Assembly: GCA_963839955.1 (NCBI GenBank) | Contig: CAWIXB010000001.1 | Coordinates: 1,116,001 to 1,180,000 of the forward strand | Source of the DNA: CAWIXB01 sp963839955 | GTDB lineage: Bacteria > Actinomycetota > Actinomycetes > JACCUZ01 | Direction: 5' to 3' | Length of the DNA stretch: 64,000 nt | Shown: one piece after another, positions 26,033-34,283 of the stretch | How positions within the stretch are numbered: the first letter of the stretch is position 1 | Layout of the letters: every line of letters starts with the position of its first letter | Translations under genes and position numbers: made by a program | Notes under the pieces: generated by a model | Seen by the model: only the letters and a program-made list of their open reading frames with translations | What the model was told of the DNA's origin: nothing | The model's database searches: none

Positions 26033-26958
26033 TGAGCGTCGCGCAAGGGATCGGAGTCTCCGAGGCGCGCGGCGACCCCGGGGGCTCGGGCTCCCCGGAG
26101 CGACCCGCAATGCGCCGGCGCGGCACGCCGTACCTCCTGCTCCTGCCGGGCATCCTCTGGCTTGTCGCGTTCTTCGTGGCGCCGCTCGTCACCCTCTTCT
26201 CGACCTCCACGCAGACCCGGCCGGCGGGTGCCGAGATCGGCGTCTTCGTCCAGACGTTCACCTTCAGCAACTACGTCGACGTGCTGGGCGAATACGCCGA
26301 CGTCTTCATCCGGTCCTTCCTCTACGCGTTCATCGCGACGTTGTTGGCGCTGGCGATCTCCTACCCGTTGGCCTATGCCATCGCGTTCAAGGCCGGCCGA
26401 TGGCGGACGCTACTGCTCGTGCTCGTGGTGGCCCCCTTCTTCGTCAGCTTCCTGCTGCGCACCATCGCGTGGAAGCAGATCCTCGCCGACGACGCGTGGG
26501 TCGCCGACTTGCTTCGCGCTCTGCACATCCTCGGGGCGCAGGACCACATCATCAACACGCCGCTTGCGGTCGTCATCGGCATCACCTACAACTTCCTGCC
26601 GTTCATGATCCTGCCGCTCTACGCGTCACTCGAGCGCGTCGACCCTCGCCTGATCGAGGCCGCTGGCGATCTCTACGCCAGCGGCGTCACCACGTTGCGG
26701 AAGGTGACGGTCCCGCTGTCCATGCCCGGGATCGTCGCGGGCACCCTGCTTACTTTCATCCCCGCCGCCGGTGACTACATCAACTCGGCGCTGCTCGGCA
26801 ACCGGAGCACGACGATGGTGGGCAACGTCATCGACAGCCGCTTCCTGCGTGTCGTCGACTACCCCACAGCCGCAGTGCTGAGCATCTCGCTGATGGCGTC
26901 CATCCTTCTCCTTGTCGGGCTCTACATCCGGCGAGCCGGCACCGAGGAGCTGGTGTGA
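26032..26958 (+). CDS. potB: Polyamine ABC transporter permease (PotB-like)
   Basis: The 308-residue inner-membrane protein has a hydrophilic N-terminus and six predicted membrane segments. The EAA loop that docks on the ATPase reads EAAGDLYASGVTTLRKVTVPLS. LLRTIAWKQIL and TFIPAAGDYINSALLGN match PotB/PotH. The ATG overlaps the ATPase stop (TGATG) and its stop overlaps the next permease start (GTGA). Confidence 0.93.
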   Translation: MSVAQGIGVSEARGDPGGSGSPERPAMRRRGTPYLLLLPGILWLVAFFVAPLVTLFSTSTQTRPAGAEIGVFVQTFTFSNYVDVLGEYADVFIRSFLYAFIATLLALAISYPLAYAIAFKAGRWRTLLLVLVVAPFFVSFLLRTIAWKQILADDAWVADLLRALHILGAQDHIINTPLAVVIGITYNFLPFMILPLYASLERVDPRLIEAAGDLYASGVTTLRKVTVPLSMPGIVAGTLLTFIPAAGDYINSALLGNRSTTMVGNVIDSRFLRVVDYPTAAVLSISLMASILLLVGLYIRRAGTEELV

Positions 26959-27788
26959 GCAGCGATACGCTCAGCAGGCCTGTGGTGCCGTTGCGGCACC
27001 GCGCCGGCCGGTGGCTAGGCAGCAACGGTCTCCGCTTCTACGCCGTGATCGCCTTCGCCTACCTCTTCATCCCGGTGGCCTACACGTTCGTCTACTCGTT
27101 CAACAACTCGGGGAAGTCCAATCTCAACTGGCGCGGTTTCACCACCGAGAAGTGGGCCAACCCCTGTGGGGCCCCCGACGTGTGTCCGGCGCTCGCCAAC
27201 AGCATCAAGATCGCGCTGCTGGCGACGCTGATCTCGACCGTGCTCGGGACGATGGTGGCCTTCGCCCTGGCCCGCCACCGCTTCCGCGGCCGCGGAATGA
27301 TCAACCTGACGATCTTCCTCCCGATGGCGACGCCCGAGGTCGTCCTCGGCGCGTCGGTGCTCGCACTCTTCCTCAACCTCGGTGTGCAGCTCGGCCAGAC
27401 CACGATCGTCATCGCCCACGTGATGTTCTGCATCAGCTTCGTCGTGGTCACGGTAAAGGCCCGCATCGCCAGCCTCGACCCACGGCTCGAGCAGGCCGCG
27501 ATGGACCTCTATGCCAACGAGATGCAGACCTTCCGTCGTGTCACCCTGCCGTTGGTCGCTCCTGGCATTCTCGCCGGCGCGCTGCTCGCCTTCTCGCTGT
27601 CCTTCGACGACTTCATCATCACCAACTTCAACTCCGGCGACGTGAACACGTTCCCCAAGTTCGTCTGGGTCTCCTCGCTGCGCGGCATCCCGGCCCAGGC
27701 CAACGTGATCGCGTCGGCCATGTTCTTCCTTGCCCTCTTCATCGTTCTCGCCGCGCAGCTAGCCGCCGGCCGCCGTAGGAAGGTCTGA
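26955..27788 (+). CDS. potC: Polyamine ABC transporter permease (PotC-like)
   Basis: The 277-residue second permease has six membrane segments and an EAA-type loop at EQAAMDLYANEMQTFRRVTLP. FSLSFDDFIITNFNSG near the C-terminus is the hallmark of PotC/PotI. It completes a four-gene importer in the order D-A-B-C. The GTG start lies in the PotB stop. The saccharopine-dehydrogenase-family gene starts six bases after its stop. Confidence 0.94.
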   Translation: MSSDTLSRPVVPLRHRAGRWLGSNGLRFYAVIAFAYLFIPVAYTFVYSFNNSGKSNLNWRGFTTEKWANPCGAPDVCPALANSIKIALLATLISTVLGTMVAFALARHRFRGRGMINLTIFLPMATPEVVLGASVLALFLNLGVQLGQTTIVIAHVMFCISFVVVTVKARIASLDPRLEQAAMDLYANEMQTFRRVTLPLVAPGILAGALLAFSLSFDDFIITNFNSGDVNTFPKFVWVSSLRGIPAQANVIASAMFFLALFIVLAAQLAAGRRRKV

Positions 27789-27794
27789 CGTGGC

Positions 27795-29003
27795 ATGCGG
27801 GTACTGATGGTCGGAGCCGGAGGGGTCGGGACGGCGGCGGCGGGCATCGCCGCGCGACGCGACTACTTCGACGCCTGGGTGGTCGCCGACTACGACGTAG
27901 GGCGGGCAGAGCACGCGCTCGAGACCCTCGGCGGCGACGACAGGTTCGTCGCGACACAGGTCGACGCATCCTCCGCGGACGCCGTGGCCGCCCTCGCGCG
28001 CGAGCACGGGGCCACGCACATCCTCAACGCCGTCGACCCGCGCTTCGTCATGCCGATCTTCGACGGCGCGCTCGCGGCCGGCGCCGACTATCTCGACATG
28101 GCCATGTCGCTGTCGCACCCGCACGAGACGGCGCCGCACGAGCAGACCGGGGTCAAGCTCGGTGACGAGCAGTTCGCGCGAGCGGGGGACTGGGAGGCCG
28201 CCGGACGCCTTGCCCTGGCCGGCATCGGCGTCGAGCCCGGCCTCTCCGACATCTTCGCGCGCTACGCGGCCGACCATCTCTTCGACGAGATCGACGAGGT
28301 CGGCGTGCGCGACGGCGCGAACCTTCAGGTGGCGGGCTACGAGTTCGCGCCGTCGTTCTCCATCTGGACGACGATCGAGGAGTGTCTCAACCCGCCTGTC
28401 GTGTGGGAGAAGGACCGCGGCTGGTTCACGACGGCTCCGTTCAGCGAACCCGAGGTCTTCGACTTCCCCGAGGGCATCGGACCGGTGGAGTGCGTGAACG
28501 TCGAGCACGAGGAGGTCCTGCTGATCCCGCGCTGGGTGTCGACCCAGCGGGTGACGTTCAAGTACGGCCTCGGTGAGGAGTTCATCGACGTGCTGCGCAC
28601 GCTGCACAAGCTGGGCCTCGACAGCGTCGAGAAGATCCGGGTGGGAGGCGTCGAGGTGGCACCACGGGACGTCGTCGCGGCCTGCCTGCCCGACCCCGCG
28701 AGCCTCGGTGACCGGATGAGCGGCAAGACCTGCGCAGGCACGTGGGTGCGCGGCCGCAAGGACGGTGCGGACCGCGAGGTGTACCTCTACCACGTCGTCG
28801 ACAACGCGTGGTCGATGTCCGAGTACGGCTCGCAAGCCGTCGTCTGGCAGACCGCGATCAACCCCGTCGTCGCCCTCGAGCTGCTCGCGAGCGGCGCTTG
28901 GCAGAAGAGTGGCGTGCTGGGGCCGGAGGCGTTCGACGCCGTGCCGTTCCTCGACATGCTCACCGCGTATGGCTCTCCGTGGGGGATCCGCGAGGGCGGC
29001 TGA
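27795..29003 (+). CDS. Saccharopine dehydrogenase family protein in the polyamine operon
   Basis: The 402-residue protein has an N-terminal Rossmann fold (MRVLMVGAGGVGTAAAGIAA, then Asp32 region VVADYD). Family motifs HILNAVDPRFVMPIFDGAL, DYLDMAMSL and GIGVEPGLSDIFARYAAD follow. Known relatives include saccharopine dehydrogenases and carboxy(nor)spermidine synthases, which join an aldehyde to a diamine with NADPH. Its place six bases after PotC suggests a polyamine-related reductive condensation or its reverse. This is inference; the substrate is not shown by the sequence. The ATG lacks a strong ribosome binding site and may rely on coupling. Confidence 0.85.
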   Translation: MRVLMVGAGGVGTAAAGIAARRDYFDAWVVADYDVGRAEHALETLGGDDRFVATQVDASSADAVAALAREHGATHILNAVDPRFVMPIFDGALAAGADYLDMAMSLSHPHETAPHEQTGVKLGDEQFARAGDWEAAGRLALAGIGVEPGLSDIFARYAADHLFDEIDEVGVRDGANLQVAGYEFAPSFSIWTTIEECLNPPVVWEKDRGWFTTAPFSEPEVFDFPEGIGPVECVNVEHEEVLLIPRWVSTQRVTFKYGLGEEFIDVLRTLHKLGLDSVEKIRVGGVEVAPRDVVAACLPDPASLGDRMSGKTCAGTWVRGRKDGADREVYLYHVVDNAWSMSEYGSQAVVWQTAINPVVALELLASGAWQKSGVLGPEAFDAVPFLDMLTAYGSPWGIREGG

Positions 29004-29007
29004 GTTC

Positions 29008-29037
29008 TGGACAAAACGGGACAAATAGCCCTAGAAA
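29008..29037 (+). promoter_or_regulatory. Promoter of the M28 peptidase gene, implying a leaderless mRNA
   Basis: TGGACA at 29008-29013 and TAGAAA at 29032-29037 are 18 bases apart, inside a short AT-rich patch after the preceding stop codon. The ATG is at 29045, about seven bases after the -10, where transcription should start. No Shine-Dalgarno sequence precedes the ATG, which fits a leaderless transcript. Confidence 0.45.
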
Positions 29038-29044
29038 TGGGTCC

Positions 29045-30490
29045 ATGACCCAGGAAACCGAGAGTCTCCGGCCGTCCCGTCGTACCTTCCTCTCCGCGTC
29101 GCTCGCCAGCGCCGGCATCGTCGGCGCGGGTGCCCTGAGCACGGCGTTCGCCGGTGCCGCGGTCGCCAGCGACGACCCGCGCAACTTCCCGACCGGACCG
29201 CCGCCCACGGCACGGAAGCCGGACCCCGAGCTGCGCAAGCTGCTCGGGGAGGTCGACCCGCGCCGTATCGAGGCCAACATCCGCAAGCTGGCTTCCTTCG
29301 GCACGCGCCACACGCTCTCCAGCCAGGACGACCCGAACCGCGGCATCGGCGCCGCCGCCGAGTGGATCTACGCCGAGCTGCAGGACTACGCCCGTCGCTC
29401 GGGTGGCCGGATGACGGTCGAGAAGCAGTCCTACGTGCAGGAGCCCGCGTCGCGCATCCCGGTTGCCACCCGCATCACGAACGTCATTGCCACCCTGCGC
29501 GGGTCCAAGGATCCGAACCGGACGTACGTCGTGTCGGGTCACTACGACTCCCGCGTGACCGACGTCATGAACTTCACCAGCGACGCACCGGGGGCTGACG
29601 ACGACGCGTCCGGTGTCGCCGTCGCGATGGAGCTGGCCCGCATCACCGCCACCCGTCGGCCGGAGGCCACGATGGTGTTCGCCGCGGTTGCCGGTGAGGA
29701 GCAGGGCCTGTACGGCTCGGGGTTCATGGCCAGGCAGTACAAGGCCAACGGCGTCGACGTGCAGGGCATGTTCACCGACGACATCGTCGGGAGCAGCCGC
29801 GCCGACGACGGCACCCTGAACCGGCACATGGTCCGTCTTTTCGCCGAGGGTGTCCCGACGTCGGAGACGCCTGCGCAGGCGAACACACGCAGGTCGGTCG
29901 GCGGCGAGAGCGACTCGCCGGCCCGCCAGCTGGCCCGCTTCGTGCGCGAGGTCGCCGACAACGGCGCCACGGGCATGGACGTGCGAGTGGTCTACCGCCG
30001 GGACCGCTACCTGCGCGGTGGTGACCAGGTCCCGTTCCTCGAGCAGGGCTACCCGGCCGCGCGCTTCACCGAGCCGGTCGAGGACTTCGACCACCAGCAC
30101 CAGGACGTGCGCGTCGAGAACGGCAAGCAGATCGGTGACCTGCCGGAGTTCTGCGACTTCGACTACATCGCCCGGGTCGCGAAGGTCAACGGGGCGGCCC
30201 TCTGGTCGCTGGCCAACGCCCCGGGCACCCCGCGCAACGCCGGGCTCCGCACGAACCGGCTCACCAACGAGACCGACCTGGTGTGGGACCGCGGAGTGGA
30301 GGACGACCTCGCGGGCTACGAGATCCTCGTGCGCGAGACCACCGCGCCCGAGTGGCAGCTCGCCGTCAAGGTCGGCGACGTCACGAGCGTGACGCTGGAC
30401 ATCTCCAAGGACAACGTGTTCTTCGGCGTGCGCGCCGTCGACAAGTGGGGCAGGCACAGCCCGGCTGCGTTCCCCCGGCCCGTCAACTGA
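29045..30490 (+). CDS. Secreted M28-family zinc aminopeptidase with Tat signal
   Basis: The 481-residue protein has a twin-arginine signal (SRRTFLSASLAS, to about residue 40). The M28 core keeps its zinc ligands: His and Asp in VVSGHYDSR, Asp in GADDDASGVAVAMELAR, the catalytic and binding Glu pair in AGEEQGLYGSG, and a late His in DFDHQHQDVR. The last 85 residues (TDLVWDRGVEDDLAGYEI, FFGVRAVDKWGRHSP) look like a fibronectin type III-like domain. It probably trims extracellular peptides. It is followed 12 bases later by the alcohol dehydrogenase gene. Confidence 0.9.
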   Translation: MTQETESLRPSRRTFLSASLASAGIVGAGALSTAFAGAAVASDDPRNFPTGPPPTARKPDPELRKLLGEVDPRRIEANIRKLASFGTRHTLSSQDDPNRGIGAAAEWIYAELQDYARRSGGRMTVEKQSYVQEPASRIPVATRITNVIATLRGSKDPNRTYVVSGHYDSRVTDVMNFTSDAPGADDDASGVAVAMELARITATRRPEATMVFAAVAGEEQGLYGSGFMARQYKANGVDVQGMFTDDIVGSSRADDGTLNRHMVRLFAEGVPTSETPAQANTRRSVGGESDSPARQLARFVREVADNGATGMDVRVVYRRDRYLRGGDQVPFLEQGYPAARFTEPVEDFDHQHQDVRVENGKQIGDLPEFCDFDYIARVAKVNGAALWSLANAPGTPRNAGLRTNRLTNETDLVWDRGVEDDLAGYEILVRETTAPEWQLAVKVGDVTSVTLDISKDNVFFGVRAVDKWGRHSPAAFPRPVN

Positions 30491-30502
30491 CGGGTCGGCG
30501 CG

Positions 30503-31609
30503 ATGGCTGACACCATGTCGGCCATGGCGAACGAGGTGCGCGGGGTCATTGCCCCGGCCAAGAACGAGCCCGTGTCGGTGACGACGGTCCTGGTCCCCGA
30601 CCCGGGCCCGGGCGAGGCGCTCGTGCAGGTGCAGGCCTGCGGCGTGTGCCACACAGACCTCCACTACCGGGAGGGCGGCATCAACGACGAGTTCCCGTTC
30701 CTCCTCGGGCACGAGGCCGCCGGCGTCGTGGAGGCCGTCGGCGACGGGGTGACCGATGTCGCACCGGGCGACTTCGTCGTGCTCAACTGGCGAGCCGTGT
30801 GCGGCCAGTGCCGCGCCTGTCTGCGAGGCCGTCCGTGGTACTGCTTCGACACCCACAACGCCAAGCAGAAGATGACCCTCGCCGATGGCACCGAGCTCAC
30901 CCCGGCTCTTGGCATCGGCGCCTTCGCGGAGAAGACCCTCGTCGCGTCCGGACAATGCGCCAAGGTCGACCCGGCCGCGTCGCCCACCGCGGCCGGCCTG
31001 CTGGGCTGTGGCGTGATGGCCGGTCTCGGCGCCGCCATGAACACCGGCAACGTCGGTCCCGGCGACAGCGTCGCGGTGATCGGCTGCGGCGGCGTCGGCA
31101 ACGCCGCGGTGGCAGGCTCCCGCCTCGTGGGGGCAACGACGATCATCGGCGTGGACGTCGACGACCGCAAGCTCGCCTGGGCCAAGGACTTCGGGGCCAC
31201 GCACACGGTCAACTCGCGCACGACCGATCCGGTCGAGGCGATCAGGGAGCTGACGGGCGGGTTCGGCGCCGACGTCGTGATCGACGCCGTGGGACGACCT
31301 GAGACCTACACGCAGGCGTTCAACGCGCGCGACCTGGCCGGGACTGTGGTGCTCGTCGGCGTGCCCACACCAGACATGCGGCTCGAGCTGCCGCTCCTCG
31401 ATGTCTTCGGGCGCGGGGGCGCGCTCAAGTCGTCCTGGTACGGCGACTGCCTGCCGAGCAGGGACTTCCCGATGCTCATCGATCACTACCTGCAGGGTCG
31501 CCTCGACCTCGACCGCTTCGTGTCGGAGACGATCTCCCTCGACCAGGTGGCGGCGGCCTTCGACAAGATGCACCGGGGTGAGGTTCTTCGCTCGGTGGTG
31601 GTCTTCTGA
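30503..31609 (+). CDS. mscR: S-(hydroxymethyl)mycothiol dehydrogenase
   Basis: This zinc-dependent medium-chain dehydrogenase oxidises the formaldehyde-mycothiol adduct, and may also act as a nitrosomycothiol reductase. The 368-residue protein has catalytic zinc ligands in ACGVCHTDLH and GHEAAG, structural-zinc cysteines in CGQCRACLRGRPWYC, and the NAD site VIGCGGVGNAAVAG with acidic VDVDD. FDTHNAKQKMTL is typical of this subfamily. The next gene, one base overlapping, is the metallo-beta-lactamase protein always paired with it in actinobacteria. The pair implies a mycothiol-producing cell. Confidence 0.93.
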   Translation: MADTMSAMANEVRGVIAPAKNEPVSVTTVLVPDPGPGEALVQVQACGVCHTDLHYREGGINDEFPFLLGHEAAGVVEAVGDGVTDVAPGDFVVLNWRAVCGQCRACLRGRPWYCFDTHNAKQKMTLADGTELTPALGIGAFAEKTLVASGQCAKVDPAASPTAAGLLGCGVMAGLGAAMNTGNVGPGDSVAVIGCGGVGNAAVAGSRLVGATTIIGVDVDDRKLAWAKDFGATHTVNSRTTDPVEAIRELTGGFGADVVIDAVGRPETYTQAFNARDLAGTVVLVGVPTPDMRLELPLLDVFGRGGALKSSWYGDCLPSRDFPMLIDHYLQGRLDLDRFVSETISLDQVAAAFDKMHRGEVLRSVVVF

Positions 31610-32238
31610 TGGCCGCCAGCGTCGAGAAGATCGTCACCGCCGGCGCCTTCGCGCTCGACGGCGGCGAGTGGGAGGTCGACAACAACGTCTGGCTGGTCGG
31701 TGACCACCGCGAGGTCATCGTCGTCGACGCGGCGCACGACCCGTTGGCCATCCTTGCCGCGGTCGGTGAGCGTTTCGTCGTGGCGGTCGTCTGCACCCAT
31801 GGGCACAACGACCACGTGAACGCGGCGGTTGAAGTGGCCGCCGCCAAGGACGCCCCGATCGCTCTGCACCCGGAAGACGCGATGCTCTGGGCGCAGGAGT
31901 ACGGCGACCTGAGACCCGACATCGATCTGGCAGCGGGATCATCTTTCGAGGTCGCCGGCACCCACCTCGCGGTTCTGCACACGCCGGGGCACACGCCCGG
32001 AGGTGTGTCCCTCTACGCGTCGGAGCTCGGCACGGTCTTCACCGGCGACACTCTCTTCCGGGGCGGGCCGGGCGCCACCGGGCGATCCTTCAGTGACTTC
32101 CACACGATCATCCGCTCCGTCCGGGACCTGCTGCACGCCCTGCCGGCTGACACCGTCGTGCATACCGGCCACGGCGAGAACACGACGATCGGCGCGGAGT
32201 CGCCGCACCTTGCCGAGTGGGAGGCGCGGGGACACTGA
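31609..32238 (+). CDS. Metallo-beta-lactamase fold hydrolase paired with MscR
   Basis: The 209-residue protein has the metal-binding motif THGHNDHVNA, a further His in HTPGHTPGG, Asp in FTGDTLF and a final His in HTGHGENTTIG. It is the usual partner of S-(hydroxymethyl)mycothiol dehydrogenase. It is therefore thought to hydrolyse the formyl-mycothiol product to formate and mycothiol; this is inference from gene pairing. Its ATG overlaps the dehydrogenase stop. It converges on the phosphatase gene 21 bases away. Confidence 0.9.
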   Translation: MAASVEKIVTAGAFALDGGEWEVDNNVWLVGDHREVIVVDAAHDPLAILAAVGERFVVAVVCTHGHNDHVNAAVEVAAAKDAPIALHPEDAMLWAQEYGDLRPDIDLAAGSSFEVAGTHLAVLHTPGHTPGGVSLYASELGTVFTGDTLFRGGPGATGRSFSDFHTIIRSVRDLLHALPADTVVHTGHGENTTIGAESPHLAEWEARGH

Positions 32239-32259
32239 TGGCCGTTGGGGAACCTGTGC

Positions 32260-33468
32260 TCAGCCCGTCCCCCACAGTCCCTCCAGCGCGAGCAGGCAGA
32301 CGTCGTCGCCGGTACGACCGGTGCCGACCACGACGTCGGTCACACCGTCCGCCAGGCCGGCCAACGGGCGCTGTGCCCACCTGCCCAGCTCCTCGGCGAG
32401 AGCGTCGATGCCGACGTCGAGTGCTCGGTCCCGGCGTTCCACGAGGCCGTCGGTGTACAGGACCAGACGCGACCGTGCCGGCAGGGTGACGCTCGCCTCG
32501 GAGCGGCCCGCGACCCCGAAATGTGCTCCGAGCGGGGCCGACCGGCCGTCCCAGAGCAGGCTGTGCCGGCCGGCGCCATCGATGAGGACGGGCGGGGGGT
32601 GGCCGGCACAGGCGAAGCGGACACTTCCGTCGCGCAGGTCCACCTCGGCGTAGGCCAGGGTCGCGGTGTCGGCCGCCGGGACGCCTTCGACGAACCGGTC
32701 CAGCCGTTCCAGCAGTCGCCCAGGGCCTGAGTCGACCGCAGCGAGTGCCCGGACGGCACTGCGAAGCTGGCCCATGGCGGCGGCGGCGTGCAGGCCGCGG
32801 CCGACGACATCTCCGACCACGACCGCCACCCGGTCGGCATCCAGGAAGAACGCGTCGTACCAGTCGCCGCCCACGTCCAGATCGTCGACGGCCGGCCGGT
32901 AGCAGGCGGAGAGCCGCAACCGCGGGTCGTTCGGCAGCGTGGACGTCAGCATGCTCTCTTGCAGGGTCCTGGCCACTCTGCTCTGTGCTGCCGTGGCCTC
33001 CTCGGCCCGGCGACGGGCCGCGAGCAGCTCGGCCTCGTACTGCTTGCGGTCGGAAGCGTCGAACACCGTCGTCCGTACGGCGAGCAGCTCTCCGGCCTCG
33101 TCTGTCCGCACGTGGGCGTTGATCAGCACCGGCAGGCGGGTCCCGTCGGCGCGCACCAGGTCCATGGCGATCGCGCGTATCGATCCCTGCATGAGCAGCA
33201 GCGGCGCGAGGTGAGTCTCGTGGAAGATCCGGCCACCCGGGGTGAGCAGGTCCACGAACCGGCGCTTCCGGACCAGATCCGCGCCCCGGTAACCCGTCCA
33301 CGTCAGGAAGGTCCGGTTCACCCGGGCGATGCGCCCGTCCGGGTAGGTTGAGAGATAGCCGCACGGCGCGTTCTCGTACAGGTCCTCAGCGCTGTCCTCG
33401 ATGAGTGCGGCGGTCTTCTCCTCGCTCTGCCTGGCTTCCCCATCGTCAGGTGTCGATGGCCCCGACAT
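32260..33468 (-). CDS. PAS domain-PP2C serine phosphatase (RsbP-like)
   Basis: The 402-residue protein has an N-terminal PAS sensor (about residues 28-140: YENAPCGYLSTYPDGRI, FLTWTGYRGADLV), a short coiled-coil linker and a PP2C-type SpoIIE/RsbU catalytic domain. Metal-site residues are intact in LDVGGDWYDAF, VVGDVVGRGLHAAAAMG, FACAGHPPP, LYTDGLVE and GDDVCLLAL. In Bacillus, RsbP with its hydrolase partner RsbQ dephosphorylates an anti-anti-sigma factor on energy stress. Here the RsbQ-like gene lies immediately upstream, stop and start overlapping by one base. No anti-sigma genes are nearby. Confidence 0.9.
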   Translation of the reverse strand: MSGPSTPDDGEARQSEEKTAALIEDSAEDLYENAPCGYLSTYPDGRIARVNRTFLTWTGYRGADLVRKRRFVDLLTPGGRIFHETHLAPLLLMQGSIRAIAMDLVRADGTRLPVLINAHVRTDEAGELLAVRTTVFDASDRKQYEAELLAARRRAEEATAAQSRVARTLQESMLTSTLPNDPRLRLSACYRPAVDDLDVGGDWYDAFFLDADRVAVVVGDVVGRGLHAAAAMGQLRSAVRALAAVDSGPGRLLERLDRFVEGVPAADTATLAYAEVDLRDGSVRFACAGHPPPVLIDGAGRHSLLWDGRSAPLGAHFGVAGRSEASVTLPARSRLVLYTDGLVERRDRALDVGIDALAEELGRWAQRPLAGLADGVTDVVVGTGRTGDDVCLLALEGLWGTG

Positions 33469-34272
33469 CAGTGGGCAACGAGGAGGAACGACTTGATGGC
33501 GGCCACGGTCTCCTCGGGCGCACTGAGGTTCGGACAGTGTCCGGTCGCGGCGAGGTTGACCAACGTGCTGCCGACGATCTGTCGCTGCACGTAGGCACCC
33601 ACCGGAGTGGGAGCGATGACGTCGTCCGAACACTGGAGGATGAGGGTGGGGACGTCCACACCCGCCAGGTCTGCACGGTTGTCGGACGTGAACGTCACGC
33701 GGGCGAAGTGACGGGCGATCTCCGGGTCGGTGCGGCAGAAGCTGTTGGTCAGCTCCGCGCCGAGCTCGGGGCGGCTGGCGTTGCCCATGATGACGGGAGC
33801 CATGGCGCTGGACCAGCCGAGGTAGTTGCTGTCGAGGGACTCGAGCAGTCCTTCGATGTCTTCGGCCGTGAACCCACCGACGTACTCGCCGTCGTTCGTG
33901 TAGCGCGGTGACGGACCGACCAGCACCAGCCTGCTGAACCTGTCGGGTTCGGCGTTCGCGGCGAGTATGCCGATCATCGCGCTGACGGAGTGCCCGACGA
34001 AGGCGATGTCGTCGAGCTGCAGCTCGCGACAGATGTCCAGGACGTCGTCGGCGTAGCCCCGCAGGTCCGAGTAGCGGCCGGGGTCGTACGCCGGAGAGAT
34101 CGGAGCCGCCAGCGCCCACGTGGTCGAAGAGCACCACGCGGTGGGTGTCCTCGAAAGCGGGCGCGACGAACCGCCACATGTTCTGGTCGCAGCCGAACCC
34201 GTGCGAGAAGAAGAGTGGGAGGCCGTCGGGGCGTCCTGAGACGCGGACGTTGTTACGGGCGAGGACATCCAT
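33468..34272 (-). pseudogene. RsbQ-like alpha/beta hydrolase interrupted by a frameshift
   Basis: The N-terminus (MDVLARNNVRVSGRPDG, FFSHGFGCDQNMWRFVAPAF, LFDHVGAGGSDLS) is in one frame. The rest, starting AYDPGRYSDLRGYADDVLDI, is in the next frame. Joined, they match RsbQ along its whole length. The catalytic Ser (FVGHSVSAMIG), Asp (LQCSDDVIAP) and His (ATGHCPNLS) are all in the second part and the oxyanion loop in the first. One extra base near 34091-34093 explains the break. It may be a true mutation or a sequencing error. The neighbour is an intact RsbP-like phosphatase. Confidence 0.85.
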
Positions 34273-34283
34273 TGCCAACGAGC

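Noticed and set aside
28787..31573. 928-codon minus-strand frame across the M28 peptidase and mscR
   Set aside because: It is an antisense shadow of genes with intact catalytic motifs, without a ribosome binding site or recognisable product.
34085..34100. Programmed ribosomal frameshift in the RsbQ-like gene
   Set aside because: There is no slippery run of identical bases and no stop codon soon after the shift point in the first frame. A mutation or sequencing error explains it better.
32260..34278. A single 672-codon fusion of hydrolase N-terminus and phosphatase
   Set aside because: Only the first 60 or so codons read as RsbQ-like and the next 200 are nonsense Arg/His-rich sequence. The phosphatase has its own ATG at 33468, so the fusion is an artefact of the frameshift.
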